A stretch of 64,000 nt of DNA from Rhabdophis nuchalis (Eukaryota; Chordata; Lepidosauria; Squamata; Natricidae). The notes beneath the pieces are model-generated. The model was not told the DNA's origin. It saw nothing but the letters and a program-made list of their open reading frames with translations, and searched no databases. Location of the stretch: contig CM077643.1 of assembly GCA_039707465.1 (NCBI GenBank), positions 335,512,919 to 335,576,918 on the forward strand, given 5' to 3'. Below, in pieces: positions 33,701 through 41,258 of this stretch (within the stretch, counting starts at the first letter, position 1; each line of letters opens with the position of its first letter). Both the position numbers and the translations under genes were made by a program.

Positions 33701-36700
33701 CAGATTACTGAAACATTATACAAACAGTAATCATCTGCAATAATTATGTGAGAATAACCTGAACCGATTAGCCTACCAAGTATTTTCAGAGTGAAAATAA
33801 TAGGTAGCATGTAATCTTCTAAATATCTTGCCATTCTGGGGAATGTGGAGATGATCCTCTACTAAGTGGAGCAACTTGATATTCCAGGGAACAGAGAGAA
33901 CTAAACAAGCGGAAAAGTGTCTATGACATAAGTGATGGTAGAGTCATCACAAGATACATTCTCTTGTCAAAGCTTCGTATCATTATGGCTGTGGGGGCAG
34001 CAAAATTTATCCTCTTTTTCAACATCTCAGAGAATACTTCCTAAGAGTTCAGCACTTTTCATACTATAAAGGATTCTTCTTTTATGAAGCATATTCCCAA
34101 ATAATGAAAATATAATCATTAATAGCTGCATAATTCAGATATGGTTATTTAATTACCTACAAAAATGGGAAGGTATTTATTTTGCCCTAGTCAATGAATG
34201 AATTTCAAATCCTGAAGTTAAATACACAAAAAAGCTGGGTGGTTAAATATAATCCATTTTATGTGTGCTTTATTTTGTGATGTGAGTAGTGTTAGCTAGA
34301 ATCTAGGGCATTGGTGGCAGGGTATCAGTGGAGAGTGAGGCGGCATCAGAGGCTCCCCACAATTGTCTCAATTTCACATGTGGCCCCTTGGGAAAATTAA
34401 TTACATGGGGCTCCCCTTGAGGTGCACTCGGAGACTCCAGCTAGTGCAGAATGAGGCCGCACGGGGGATTTTGGGAGTCTCTCGGTACTCCCATGTAACA
34501 CCTCTCCTGCGCGAGCTGCACTGGCTGCCTGTGGTCTTCTGGGTGCGCTTCAAGGTGTTAGTAACCATCTTTAAAGCGCTCCATGGCACGGGTCCTGGTT
34601 ACTTGAGAGACCGCCTCCTGCCACATACCTCCCTTGACCTGTCCGCTCCCACAGAGTGGGCCTCCTCAGGGTGCCGACAGCCGGTCAATGCCGGCTGGCG
34701 ACTCCCAGAGGAAGGGCCTTCTTTGTGGCGGGCCCAGGCCTCTGGAACGACCTGCCCCCCGATATCCGTACTATCACAGACCTACGCCTCTTCCGTCGGA
34801 TGTTAAAAGCACATTTTTTTCATCTAGCCGGCCTGACATAGACCAAGGATATCATTTTAAATTTTAATATTTATTGGTTTTAATCTTTTATAGTATTTAA
34901 ATTTTAGCACAGAGTTAATAATTTAATTGTTTTTTATATTTTGTATGTGTTGTTGGGGTTTTTATTTTTCTGTACACCGCCCTGAGTCCCCCCAGGGAAA
35001 ATAGGGCGGTATATAAATCGAAATAATAAAATAAATTAAAAAAATAATTACCCACCCCTGCTCTACAGCAATCAATGATATCAGGATTCCTGCATAGATT
35101 ACATACCTACTGTATTCTTACACAGAAAAACTAAAGTTGTACAGTGCAACATCATAATATGGAAAGAAAAATATAAAAAACCCACTAGAATTTCTCCCTA
35201 AATGCTTAATATAAACAAATGAAACATATTAAATCAATAGAAAATAGGTAGGACAAGAAAATGGGAAGAGCGCATCCTTATGCTGAGTAAGATCATGAAC
35301 CCCAGCGTGTCTCTCAATGGTAGCAGTTTTCTGGGTTGCAGTAAATGTTTGTTTTTAGCCTTAACCTGGAGAAACAGGGATTAACACACACACTTTCTCT
35401 CTGTGTTTGTGTGTGTGTATACACACACCCAAACAAACATATAGTCTACTATTAAACAATTTCCCCTCCCTTAAGAAAATCCGTAACAAAAATTGGGAAA
35501 CCTAAAGATTTATCAGAATTTTAACTGAACATCTAGACAGACTTCTTGATCCTTTTCACTCAGAATCCTTTCCAACTTTTAAAATTTATAGAGGATTCCA
35601 AAAAATCATTGTTTGTAGAGATTATATTTATTGACATTTACCGTATTAAAAATTAACATTGATGCATACGTTGCCGATACATTATTTGATGGGGTTTCGA
35701 TATTATATTTGAACATTGTCTGGCAAATAATTTTGATTTCTTGGACCCATGAAAGGCTCTTGGATCCTTTTAATGGACCCAATGAATTCTAGCACCACAT
35801 TTGAATTAACACTGATATAGGCATTTGATACTATTTTAAGACTATTAATTCCACATTCTTGCTATGGCAGTTTTCCCCAGCTTATATGTGCTCCCCCCGC
35901 CCCCCCGAATCATCATCCATGAGGGCCAATCCAATGCACTGTCTCTATTATTTGCATCTATTATTTGCATCACCTGAACCTTTTAATTACAAGTAATCCT
36001 CGATTTATGACAATTGAGCCCCAAATTTCTGTTGCTAAGTGAAACATCTGTTAAGTGAACTTTGCCTCATTTTACGACTTTTCTGGCCACAGTTGTTAAG
36101 TAAGTAACACAGGTTGTTAAGTGAATTGGTTTCTCCATTGACTCTGCTTGTCAGAGCCGATGATATGATCCTAGAACACTGCAACTGTCATAAATATGAG
36201 TCAACTGCCAAGCATCTGAATTTTGATCAGGTGATCATGGGGATGCCGCTACGGTTAAGTATGAACAATGGTCATAAATCACATTTTTCAGTGTCGCTGA
36301 AACCTTGAATGGTCACTAAACCAACTGTTGTAAGTGGAGGACTACCTGTAGTTCCAAATGCATTTGCTACAACAGGGTGAACTCTCCCACCATACAGACG
36401 GAGGAGAAGGAGAAAGAAAAAAGATGGTGAAGATACCCCATAGCTGTACAGGCATAGGAATTTTACAGATCTGTGCACTTCGTAGTCTTGCCTTTCTACC
36501 TTGCATTAGACAGGCATCCCAGGGATTACGAGTACGTGCACCGACCCATCCACCCATGGGCTCTAAGACCGTAAAAACTGCACTTTTGCACTTTTGTTTC
36601 AGCGGCTGCCAGGCATCCTCACCTTGGAGGAAGGCGCCCGGATGCTCAACCATTCCGTCCTCGGCCAGCGCTGGACCCCGGACGTTGGTTTTGAAGCATT

Positions 36701-36831
36701 TTACGTGTGGAAAGGAAACATCGGCACTCACCCTGCCGGAGTCCGCGAAAGGGAGGCCGGGTCCAGGCGCTCCCCAACAAGCGAGGCAGAAGCGGTGTAA
36801 ACCGAGAGAGAAGCCCCACGGGAGCCGCCAT
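10344..36831 (-). CDS. MRPS18A: MRPS18A, mitochondrial ribosomal protein S18A (mL66), complete gene with six coding exons
   Basis: Encodes a protein of the mitochondrial ribosome, known structurally as mL66 of the large subunit, made in the cytosol and imported. Coding exons on the minus strand: 36831-36732 (100 nt), 32553-32522 (32), 30594-30490 (105), 23890-23767 (124), 22178-22115 (64), 10488-10344 (145); total 570 nt, 189 residues. All junctions have GT donors and AG acceptors and the phases fit. The N-terminus ([20 protein letters not shown]) is Arg-rich without acidic residues, like a mitochondrial presequence. The core has [19 protein letters not shown] (a CPIC half of a zinc site), then [22 protein letters not shown] and VEMAHRAG. 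The C-terminus has [10 protein letters not shown]. Human MRPS18A is about 196 residues and matches in this order. Odd points are a 32-nt exon 2, a splice donor embedded in LINE sequence after exon 4, a GTCAGG donor after exon 5, and an 11.6-kb intron 5 carrying a Helitron-like element. Confidence 0.97.
10489..11766 (-). other. MRPS18A intron 5, proximal part, no clear repeat
   Basis: Unique AT-rich sequence with A-rich simple sequence at about 11215-11285. No exon or recognisable mobile element was seen before the Helitron-like insertion. Confidence 0.5.
12160..12310. repeat. Long imperfect inverted repeat inside the Helitron-like element
   Basis: The inner arms ccaccagctctctccgatgg and its partner ccattggagagagctggtgg differ at one base. 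The similarity continues outward for about 45 bp more per side (ggcgggcgtgtcgggcgggg against the complement of ctgcccagtacgcctgcc). The spacer is about 20 nt. It is GC-rich and could extrude a hairpin. Confidence 0.8.
12465..12760. repeat. Polypurine (GA-rich) simple sequence
   Basis: Almost uninterrupted purines on the plus strand, mainly GAGA/GACA with short ACAC runs. Open frames over it are low-complexity artefacts. Confidence 0.9.
12825..13475. repeat. Minisatellite built on GGTA/GATA
   Basis: Tandem units of variable length (roughly 40-65 bp) of the form aatacagtaggtaggtaggt then agagggatagatagggaga. About a dozen units can be counted by their 'aatac(a)gtagg' starts. It is not a CRISPR array: the units are degenerate and contiguous, without unique spacers. 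Confidence 0.9.
13853..14060 (+). mobile_element. tRNA-derived SINE
   Basis: 'gttaaggcatcaggctagga' then 'ctgtgagttctagtcctgac' give A- and B-box-like motifs. 'accttgggccagtcaatcct' and 'caaatcacttctgaaatctt' are the family body, and 'ttgcaggaactggtccaggc' is near its 3' end. Same family as 4688-4835 and 53128-53365. Confidence 0.75.
14061..15349 (-). other. MRPS18A intron 5, unique sequence with a GATA/GGAT microsatellite
   Basis: No exon seen. A tetranucleotide array (agat/ggat mixed) occupies about 14984-15050. The remainder looks unique and AT-rich. Confidence 0.55.
15358..15602. mobile_element. hAT MITE with perfect 8-bp target duplication
   Basis: The terminal inverted repeats are cagtggtggctagcc at the left and, reversed, tcgtgatggcgagcc at the right. 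The target duplication tcctataa is exact at 15350-15357 and 15603-15610. The 245-bp body is GC-rich and non-coding. Confidence 0.9.
15695..15958 (-). mobile_element. L2-clade LINE 3' end with (TAA)n tail
   Basis: Has gaccgcaccctctccccaca, ggggcggtgcacagg and, at the other end, caggccggcaaggcag, in minus orientation, with an (ATA)n array at about 15714-15745 marking the 3' tail. It abuts older LINE sequence at 15959 without a gap. Confidence 0.88.
15959..16210 (-). mobile_element. Older L2/CR1-type LINE fragment
   Basis: 'ccatctcactgtcaagcaac' then 'tctgggtggcttctaaacac' is the diverged 3' end also seen at 2810-3060. It appears interrupted or joined by the younger L2 at 15695-15958. Confidence 0.55.
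16371..16665. mobile_element. Mariner-type MITE remnant (acctcaacttacgacc family)
   Basis: Left end after TA reads catgtagccctcatttactg. The body has gttatgacagcactgaat and ttgttgtaagtcag, like the fuller copies at 21628-22034 and 35990-36348. The right terminal repeat is eroded. Confidence 0.55.
16697..17333 (+). mobile_element. Sauria-type SINE, split by a hAT MITE
   Basis: The head gcttagtggttaaaaatgcc and the 'cctgttacttgccctcggct' and 'gcagttcgaa'-like blocks lie at 16697-16855. The second half resumes at about 17130 with gagataaataggtaccactt, then ggtgggaaggtaa, and ends in 'gaccacgactgg' and 'cttttaccttta'. The ACCTTTA end and the BovB-like 3' segment are those of the squamate Sauria SINE family. 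A close second copy is at 55043-55262. Confidence 0.85.
16856..17129. mobile_element. hAT-type MITE nested in the Sauria SINE
   Basis: The ends are cagtggtgggattca and, reversed, cagaggtggtattca, giving matched inverted repeats. The body includes gtgggcgtggcttggtgggc and duplicated ccattccctccc blocks. It interrupts the SINE between 'atgcaagg' and 'gagataaatagg'. The 8-bp duplication is too eroded to state. Confidence 0.8.
17440..17551 (+). mobile_element. L2-clade LINE 3' terminus
   Basis: 'cctgtgcaccgccccgagtc' followed by 'ggggagagggtgcggtttag' and a (TTA)n array is the terminal 100 bp of the L2 family; everything 5' is missing. Confidence 0.88.
17552..19446 (-). other. MRPS18A intron 5, mostly unique sequence
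   Basis: No exon recognised. A diverged tRNA-SINE-like stretch lies at about 18090-18250 (gggtgaccctg and nearby). The remaining DNA shows nothing I can classify. Confidence 0.45.
19447..20016. mobile_element. Mariner-superfamily MITE (TA target)
   Basis: Flanked by TA at 19445-19446 and 20017-20018. The ends are ctgtaattttcgcactataa (left) and, reversed, cggtattttttcacactata (right). The 570-bp body contains internal inverted repeats: cagctgttctaggcggtggg pairs with a 'cgccacctagaacagctg' segment about 60 bp on. Open frames over the body are not homologous to a transposase that I can recognise. Confidence 0.8.
20809..20940. mobile_element. Short hAT MITE
   Basis: The left end catgggtgtaaaac and the reversed right end caggggtgtcacac are inverted repeats. 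The flanking 8-mers aattacag (20801-20808) and aattagag (20941-20948) match at 7 of 8. Confidence 0.8.
21000..21497 (+). mobile_element. L2-clade LINE 3' fragment with degraded RT C-terminus
   Basis: Reads from 'gcatggcacgggacctagtt' through 'ctctggaacgacctaccccc' to 'cctgtgcaccgccccgagtc' and 'gagagggtgcggtttacaaa'. It corresponds to the last 60 or so codons of the LINE ORF2 plus its 3' UTR, with frameshifts. It begins close to the hAT MITE ending at 20940. Confidence 0.88.
21628..22034. mobile_element. Mariner-type MITE
   Basis: The ends caggtaatcctcaacttaca and, reversed, caggtagtcctcaacctatg are clear inverted repeats. The left flank is TA; the right flank has drifted to AA. It is the same family as 35990-36348 and ends 80 bp from MRPS18A exon 5. 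Confidence 0.85.
22115..22178 (-). CDS. MRPS18A: MRPS18A coding exon 5
   Basis: 64 nt between the acceptor ccatttttag and the donor gtcagg. It encodes (G)[20 protein letters not shown] plus two bases of Arg. It aligns with the human LLPNHRPRLPEG...PKSKPQLNR segment. The donor has C at +3, which is uncommon. Confidence 0.95.
22370..22425 (+). mobile_element. L2-clade LINE 3' terminus with TATC repeat tail
   Basis: 'cccttggggggagggagcgg' and 'tctagaaattaaatt' are the last bases of the L2 family, followed by a short (TATC)n array. It lies in MRPS18A intron 4. Confidence 0.65.
22791..22889. mobile_element. Palindromic hAT MITE with perfect 8-bp target duplication
   Basis: Two perfect 36-bp inverted arms beginning caggggtctccaaccttt flank a 27-nt loop. 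The target duplication tcatagag is exact at 22783-22790 and 22890-22897. It is an internally deleted sister of the 54120-54265 element. Confidence 0.93.
23096..23766 (-). mobile_element. L2-clade LINE fragment starting at the MRPS18A exon 4 splice donor
   Basis: On the minus strand it starts with gtaacatcccgactggacta ([14 protein letters not shown] in RT frame). After a frameshift the frame 23717-23292 reads [60 protein letters not shown] and YFFRLAGLE, which is the C-terminal part of L2 reverse transcriptase. The 3' UTR ends in cctgtgcaccgccccgggtc (minus). It is 5'-truncated. The start of LINE homology coincides with the exon/intron boundary. Confidence 0.93.
23767..23890 (-). CDS. MRPS18A: MRPS18A coding exon 4
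   Basis: The acceptor has a long pyrimidine tract (tttgttttgcttccttag). It encodes [20 protein letters not shown], then [21 protein letters not shown] and the first base of Gly; the GLC cysteine could be part of the zinc site started by CPIC in exon 3. The donor is GCAG|GTAACA, whose intron side is LINE sequence. Confidence 0.96.
23891..24509 (-). other. MRPS18A intron 3, right after the acceptor of exon 4, unique sequence
   Basis: AT-rich, no recognised repeat or exon. Confidence 0.5.
24510..25045 (+). mobile_element. CR1 LINE 3' fragment (left arm of an inverted pair)
   Basis: Runs from 'ctgcattcagttttggtcac' through 'agagtgcagagaagagcaac' and 'gagacatgatagcagtgttc' to 'gatgacctccaaggtccctt' and 'ccaactctgctattgta'. 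This is the standard CR1 3' region, oriented plus, with broken frames. Confidence 0.92.
25120..25672 (-). mobile_element. CR1 LINE 3' fragment (right arm of an inverted pair)
   Basis: Complement of the preceding copy: 'agttggaagggaccttgaag', 'gaggcaagttgttcccctga', 'catctttgttgctcttctct' and 'ggtgaccaaaactgaatgca', extending about 50 bp further 5' than the left arm (tccaagtgtggccttaccaa). The spacer is about 75 bp. Confidence 0.92.
25673..27854 (-). other. MRPS18A intron 3, no recognised repeat
   Basis: Mixed unique sequence with a C run at about 26920-26931. A 119-codon frame on the minus strand (27550-27191) has no recognisable domain and no splice context; I treat it as chance. Confidence 0.45.
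27855..28293. mobile_element. hAT element/MITE with perfect TIRs and target duplication
   Basis: The ends cagtgcttctcaa and ttgagaagcactg are perfect inverted repeats. The target duplication gtctaacg is exact at 27847-27854 and 28294-28301. The 439-bp body has ggggcgcg-rich subterminal regions at both ends and an AT-balanced centre. A 105-codon minus frame (28181-27864) covers the centre but I cannot tie it to a transposase. Confidence 0.93.
28302..30489 (-). other. MRPS18A intron 3, donor side, unique sequence
   Basis: A G run lies at about 28321-28334. No exon or classified repeat was seen. Donor of exon 3 at the right end. Confidence 0.5.
30490..30594 (-). CDS. MRPS18A: MRPS18A coding exon 3
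   Basis: The acceptor is cttttaatatcttag, the donor ATG|GTGAGT. 35 complete codons: [13 protein letters not shown] then [19 protein letters not shown] and DYM. The PPNPSG(Q/N)[12 protein letters not shown] block is diagnostic for MRPS18A. The last residue is Met where the human protein has Asp. Confidence 0.97.
31593..31712 (-). mobile_element. CR1 LINE 3' fragment
   Basis: 'actggaaggagttttctagt', 'ccagcctcctacttaagcag' and 'cttcttaaaaacgtccagtg' are the last 120 bp of CR1 in minus orientation. Confidence 0.8.
32085..32170 (+). mobile_element. L2-clade LINE 3' terminus
   Basis: 'cctgtgcaccgccccgagtc' then 'gggggagagggggcggccta' and an AAATA-rich tail. Confidence 0.85.
32522..32553 (-). CDS. 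MRPS18A: MRPS18A coding exon 2 (32-nt exon)
   Basis: Reading minus: acceptor gtgtttgcag, exon of 32 nt, donor ACG|GTAAGC. With the last base of exon 1 it encodes [11 protein letters not shown], matching the VVETQEGKTTI segment of the human protein. Phase is 1 at its start and 0 at its end, as required by exons 1 and 3. Confidence 0.94.
32871..32976. mobile_element. Palindromic hAT MITE, 52-bp perfect arms
   Basis: The element is an almost complete palindrome: two perfect 52-bp arms (caggggtctgcaaagtcggc...) with a 2-nt centre. The target duplication acctatac is exact at 32863-32870 and 32977-32984. It lies in MRPS18A intron 1 and would form a strong hairpin in the pre-mRNA. Confidence 0.95.
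33082..33435. mobile_element. Tigger/pogo-type MITE
   Basis: Starts cagtggtacctcggtccacg and ends cgaggtaccactg, flanked by TA on both sides (33080-33081, 33436-33437). 'ggttcacgaac' recurs through both subterminal regions. 354 bp, no transposase frame. Confidence 0.92.
33436..34397 (-). other. MRPS18A intron 1, unique sequence
   Basis: No exon or classified repeat seen. Confidence 0.5.
34398..35045 (+). mobile_element. L2-clade LINE 3' fragment with RT C-terminus
   Basis: The frame from about 34411 reads [60 protein letters not shown] and RDRLLPHTS. After a shift it continues as [20 protein letters not shown] and [16 protein letters not shown]. It ends with 'ctgtacaccgccctgagtcc' and an AAATAA tail. 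5'-truncated with one main frameshift near 34640-34660, so not functional. Confidence 0.93.
35046..35989 (-). other. MRPS18A intron 1, unique sequence
   Basis: Short GTGT/ACAC tracts lie near 35390-35430. No exon or classified repeat seen. Confidence 0.5.
35990..36348. mobile_element. Mariner-type MITE, full length
   Basis: Flanked by TA (35988-35989 and 36349-36350). Ends caagtaatcctcgatttatg and, reversed, caggtagtcctccacttaca. Body has repeated 'gttgttaagt' and 'ggtcataa' units. Same family as 21628-22034. Confidence 0.9.
36732..36831 (-). CDS. MRPS18A: MRPS18A coding exon 1 (start codon, mitochondrial presequence)
   Basis: Begins ATGGCGGCT with A at -3 and G at +4. It encodes [20 protein letters not shown] then [13 protein letters not shown], and ends one base into a Val codon at the donor GCAGG|GTGAGT. 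Six Arg and no Asp or Glu are what a matrix-targeting presequence shows. The start choice is supported by the CpG-rich promoter directly upstream. The human protein starts in the same way (MAA..., Arg/Leu-rich). Confidence 0.93.
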
Positions 36832-36960
36832 CTTTACAGTGCGGAGGCGCTTCCTCTTCCGCTTTCAGAGTCCTCCCCGATTGGAGGAAGGCGGTATCCG
36901 ACTCCGCCCCTTTGGAACACTCCCGGGTAGAAAAGCGCTGCCGGCGTTTTGCTCACACCC
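36824..36960 (-). promoter_or_regulatory. MRPS18A: MRPS18A core promoter (GC-rich; YY1, ETS-like, CCAAT, GC box)
   Basis: On the minus strand AAGATGGCGGC (36834-36824) overlaps the start codon, a classic YY1 position in mitochondrial ribosomal protein genes. Upstream lie GGAAG-type ETS motifs (gcggaagaggaagcg), CCAAT at 36884-36880 and GGGGCGG at 36910-36904. There is no TATA box. The spacing implies a 5' UTR of only tens of bases. Motif identities are by eye. Confidence 0.75.
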
Positions 36961-36977
36961 GGCGCGAAGTCTTAAAG

Positions 36978-37107
36978 CAGAGCCCTTCAAACTTGCCTAC
37001 TCTAAGACTTGTGGACTTCAACTCCCAGAATTCTCCAGCCAGCTGGCTGGAGAATTCTGGGAGTTGAAGTCCACAAGTCTTAAAGTTGCCAAGTTTGGAG
37101 ACCCTTG
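36978..37107. mobile_element. Palindromic hAT MITE just upstream of the MRPS18A promoter
   Basis: The centre (37004-37081) is a perfect 78-bp palindrome with no spacer (aagacttgtggacttcaact...). The outer arms continue imperfectly to cagagcccttcaaactt and aagtttggagacccttg. The flanking 8-mers tcttaaag and ccttaagg match at 6 of 8. Same broad family as 22791, 32871 and 54120. Confidence 0.88.
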
Positions 37108-37159
37108 CCTTAAGGCTCTCCCTCCCCTTCCCTTAGAGGCAACTGGACTTTCTTGTTTC

Positions 37160-37325
37160 TCTTTGAGGATGTTTCTCTTCTCATCCAAGAAGCTTCTTCA
37201 GTTCTTCAGCTTCTTGGATGAGAAGCGAAAGGTCTTCAGACAAAAACAAAGTCCAGTTGCCTCTTGAAAAAAAGCACCCTTGGGACAACCATGACCTGGA
37301 TGACTGAGAATCTCCATAGACACCC
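37160..37325 (+). repeat. Unclassified interspersed repeat with conserved stem-loop (copy B)
   Basis: 'cttcagcttcttggatgaga' then 'agcgaaaggtcttcag', 'agtccagttgcc', and 'gggacaaccatgacctggat'. The first 40 bp also form an inverted repeat with the 'tctcatccaagaagcttctt' segment at about 37176. Confidence 0.65.
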
Positions 37326-40300
37326 GGCGGGGAGCTTTCCTTGGGGGTGGGGGTAGGTTTGAAATACGTTTGTGGAAGCTTAGCCTTTTATGACACGACA
37401 GACCAGGATCTCATCCATGAAATGGGTTTGCTCTAATGATGAGGCTATGAAGCCGTTACCCTCATTGAAAGGAAGGATGGGGTGCCTGTGGCGTTTGTTT
37501 CCTGTGTGGATTTTGTGGATTTTTCTGCGTGGATTTCGCATTTTGTAAATATGAGCTCTTAAGTTTAAACACTGAGATGCTGCTGTTTGTTAAGTGTCAA
37601 CAGTTTAATTCTTAACACCGCTAACTTTGTTTCCTCAGACACAATTTTGAGGAGGGATAGGAAAAAGCCACAGTTAGCAGATACTTAGACAGGCAAAGGA
37701 GAACTCAAACTTTCTTGGAATTCATCACAAAAACTACAAAAAAAATGTACTTAGGCCTACATGAATGTGAAATTATTGTTTCCAGCTTTGGAAAGACTGT
37801 GTTTTCCCCCAATTAAGATATTTTCCCAACAAATCTATCCAGTATTTTCAATAATGTGTTAGTAATACTATACAATCAATAATGCAGTTTTCAAATTTTA
37901 CCATAGAAACATGACCAATTGTGATTTACAGACTTCAATGATTATAGATTTGAAATGGCTGAATCAAACCTGATTGCTAGAATCAGGAAATAACCAGATC
38001 TAGACTGTTGAATCTTATCAATGGATGAGAGAAAGAAAACAATTTACAGGATCACAATAAAATGAAAGTTTGGATAAATATTGTTGGAAAACAGTCAACA
38101 CCCCCCCCCCCCCCAATACTCCAAAAGCCAGGCAATGCTTGATTTTAATGCTATGCCTACTGGACACAAAGTAAAAAAGAAAGACATATTTCCCTTTGCT
38201 GGACATTTGGTATCCATAGGAAAGGCTAAAATACTACATAAGGGCTCAATCACAACTCTCCCTAAAAGCAGTTTGCTAATAGTTGTTCCAGGGCAGGTCC
38301 TTGTGATGCTGACTTCCCTCTCCAGCATGGTGGCAGAAGCTGCTTAACTAATTATCTTGTTCTTGTGATTAATCTCCATAGCAGTCTATGAAAAGAGTAT
38401 ACTTTAAGCAAGAAGGATCTCAGTTGATGCTCCCTCTGAGGCCTTCCTGCTTTGTTGCATAGCCCTCCAGCACAGATAAGGGGAAATGGTTGGACACATA
38501 TCTGCCATTTTTGGATACCCCAAGGCACAGCTTCAGGACTAGCCCAACTATGAAATGTTTGCAGAGTATGTTAAGGGATATTAGCATGATGTGCGGGGGC
38601 AAGACTGGAACGAAGAATTACTTTGTGTTTCACTGCCAGGTGATCTGCAACCCAAAGATGCTTTAGTTAGTATATTCAGCCTCAGCAATTTTAATAGTCT
38701 AATAGTCTAGTCTGGATTTTTGCAATTCTGATAGTATACAATTTTAGATAAGTTGAATACCTGGACATCTATCTCTTCATCTATCTACAATTCTTTAACA
38801 GTGATTTTAACTTTTGGCCTTAGTTTTCTAACTATATACTAATATCAGGATAGATGCATCTGCAGCCTAGTAAAAAAATGTAATTTCTGAAGATTCCCAT
38901 TTAGAGTTTGAACCAAAGGAATATCTCCTCATATAAACAGCTTAAAATTTTATCTGTCTAAATGACAAAGTCAGTGTTCTAGAAATAGATATCAAAATAT
39001 AACTCTTTTCCTAGTAAACTGGACTAGATGGAGTTTTTGGAAACAAACACACCATGAGATTTCTATATGGGAGAATTTCTATATGCAGTAGCTAATATTC
39101 AAGCTGAGCAAACAGTTTAGTTTCATGTGTAATTCAAAGAAGGGAGAGAGAATTCCTTTTAGAGTAATGGAAAGAGAAAAAAAAAGCATGTCACACAGAC
39201 AATATAAAATGGAAGGGAAATATTGCTGGCTTTGCTTATGAGCAGCTCTTACCATCACCAACAGAACAGCAGTGATGATACTGTTTTTTGGATTATTTGG
39301 ATAATGAAGCAAGATGTACCCATTATTTGAATCAAGATGGGGAATAGTAAGAAAGCAACTCTCATCTAGATTTAATTCCTATTAGAGAGCTGGGTTAGTA
39401 TCTTGTGTTTCCAGTAAATCTAGTTTTCCTGCAGATGAAGCTCTGGGAGAGCATAGTCTCATGCTCCATTGCTCAGCTATTAACATTGCTCCATGTTGGA
39501 TACCTCAGATTGCCTTCAATCTAGGGGACTAACAGGTGTGTCTCAATGTGTCTCTTGTTTATTTCTGCAGGTAAGTTTGCATAGGCCTGCCTTTTCTCAT
39601 CTTAGCTGAGGTAAAATATGTTATTCTTCAAGTGTTCCGCACGTCCTGCCCAGCATAGTTGAACGGTCCATTTGAAATTTTCCCTCAGGCCCATCCTTTT
39701 TCTTTATACATAAGAGAAAGTTTGTTTTCTCTTATGTAAAACCACTGTTGCTTGAGGTCACAAGTATCATCTTGCAGTTGACTCATGGCAGAGATTAGCT
39801 TGTATTGCAGTATGACAGCGATTCATTTTCACCACTGTTGAAAGGCAAGTAGCTATTTACAAGCCTAGTTTAATACATTTTTCATGGTGGTTGTTACACA
39901 TTCCTCTTAATGGTGATATAATTAAGAGTGATTGTGCATAGAATGACACTTAATTGAATGCAAATTAACTGTTCTTGTAGCAAATTGGAACCAGGAGAGA
40001 GCCTGAAACTTTATTTATTTTTCCTTATCTGATTGGAGTGGATTTTCTTTGTTTGATTGTTAAGTATAAGTAATTTAGTCCTCTGGGTAAAAACTCTATG
40101 CCAACTTGAGCAGAAAGCCCTTTAAAATGTAAGCTTATTGTATTCAGATCCCCCTCTCCCAGTTCTGAATTTGGAAAGATTATATCTTCGATCTTCCCCT
40201 GAAGAAGAAAAGAAAGAGAATCCTTGAGCTATTCCTTGTACATTGGAAGGAAGAAAAAAGGTGTGCAGTTTTCTACAGTTATCTCCATCAATCGTGACTT

Positions 40301-41027
40301 GAGGGTATTGAGCCAGTAAAAACTCTTGCTGTTTTTTAATAGGAACCTTCAGATGAATCCTGGAGAAATTCCATGACTCAACATTTTGGAAACAGGGGAT
40401 ACAAAACATGCCATATCCTAATTTTTTTTTTCAAGGCTTTCCCGGAGAGTTCACTTTTCTCTAATCTTGTTTTGCTGAGAAAAAAATGTTTTTGTAAGAT
40501 GAATGTTCAGGAAACCAGTTTTTATTTTTGTTAAGGAGCTTTGGAATGGGAGCAATGACTATTAAAATTATAGTCAGCTATAGCTTGGAAGTTTTATTTT
40601 TTGTGACAAAAAGCAATTCATTGACTAGGTTTGATGGAAATCCAATACTTGAAAGATCACAGATTCCCTTATTCTGATCTAGATTATGGAAATCTATTGG
40701 CATTTAACAAGAGAAATAATAATAAAAATCAATGGATTATAAATATCTGAAAAGCTGTCATAGCTTGTCATAGCTTTTCATGACCCTGTGATGTCATAGC
40801 ACAGAATAGAATGATTTTAATTGGATACCTGAAAAGGTTTTAGTTGAATACCAGAGAAAAAAAAGTCCTAATGATAAAAACTGTCTTAACTAATTTAGTT
40901 AAGCATTGTAGTTTAAAAACTATTTTGGCTATAGATATCCCATAGTCAGGTCACTGCAGCTTGCAAATAATTATTTAAACACTGCTCTGGAGCTTATTCA
41001 GCGTGAGAATCATGTGAATCAACAGTT
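37326..41027. other. Intergenic DNA upstream of MRPS18A, mostly unclassified
   Basis: A poly-C run lies at 38101-38114. Small hairpins at 39707-39738 and 40751-40785. No coding exon recognised on either strand; the open frames are short and lack domain signatures. Confidence 0.5.
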
Positions 41028-41258
41028 CATGTTGGCACAGTCATTAGAATGCAGTACTGCAGGCTACTTCTGCTGACAGCCAGTTGCCTGCAATTTGGCA
41101 GTTTGGTACTTACCAGGCTCAAGGTTGTCTCAGCCCTCCATCCTTCCGTGATGGGTAAAATGAGGACTCAGATGGTTGGGGGCAATAGGCTGACTCTGTA
41201 AACCGCTTAGAGAGAGCTGTAAAGCAGTATATAAATCTAAGTGCTAGTGCTATTTTCA
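41028..41258 (+). mobile_element. tRNA-derived SINE with L2-like tail (MIR-like)
   Basis: Nearly full copy: 'agaatgcagtactgcaggct', 'gccagttgcctgcaatttgg', 'ctcaaggttgtctcagccct' and the tail 'ctctgtaaaccgcttagaga', 'gcagtatataaatctaagtg'. Confidence 0.88.
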
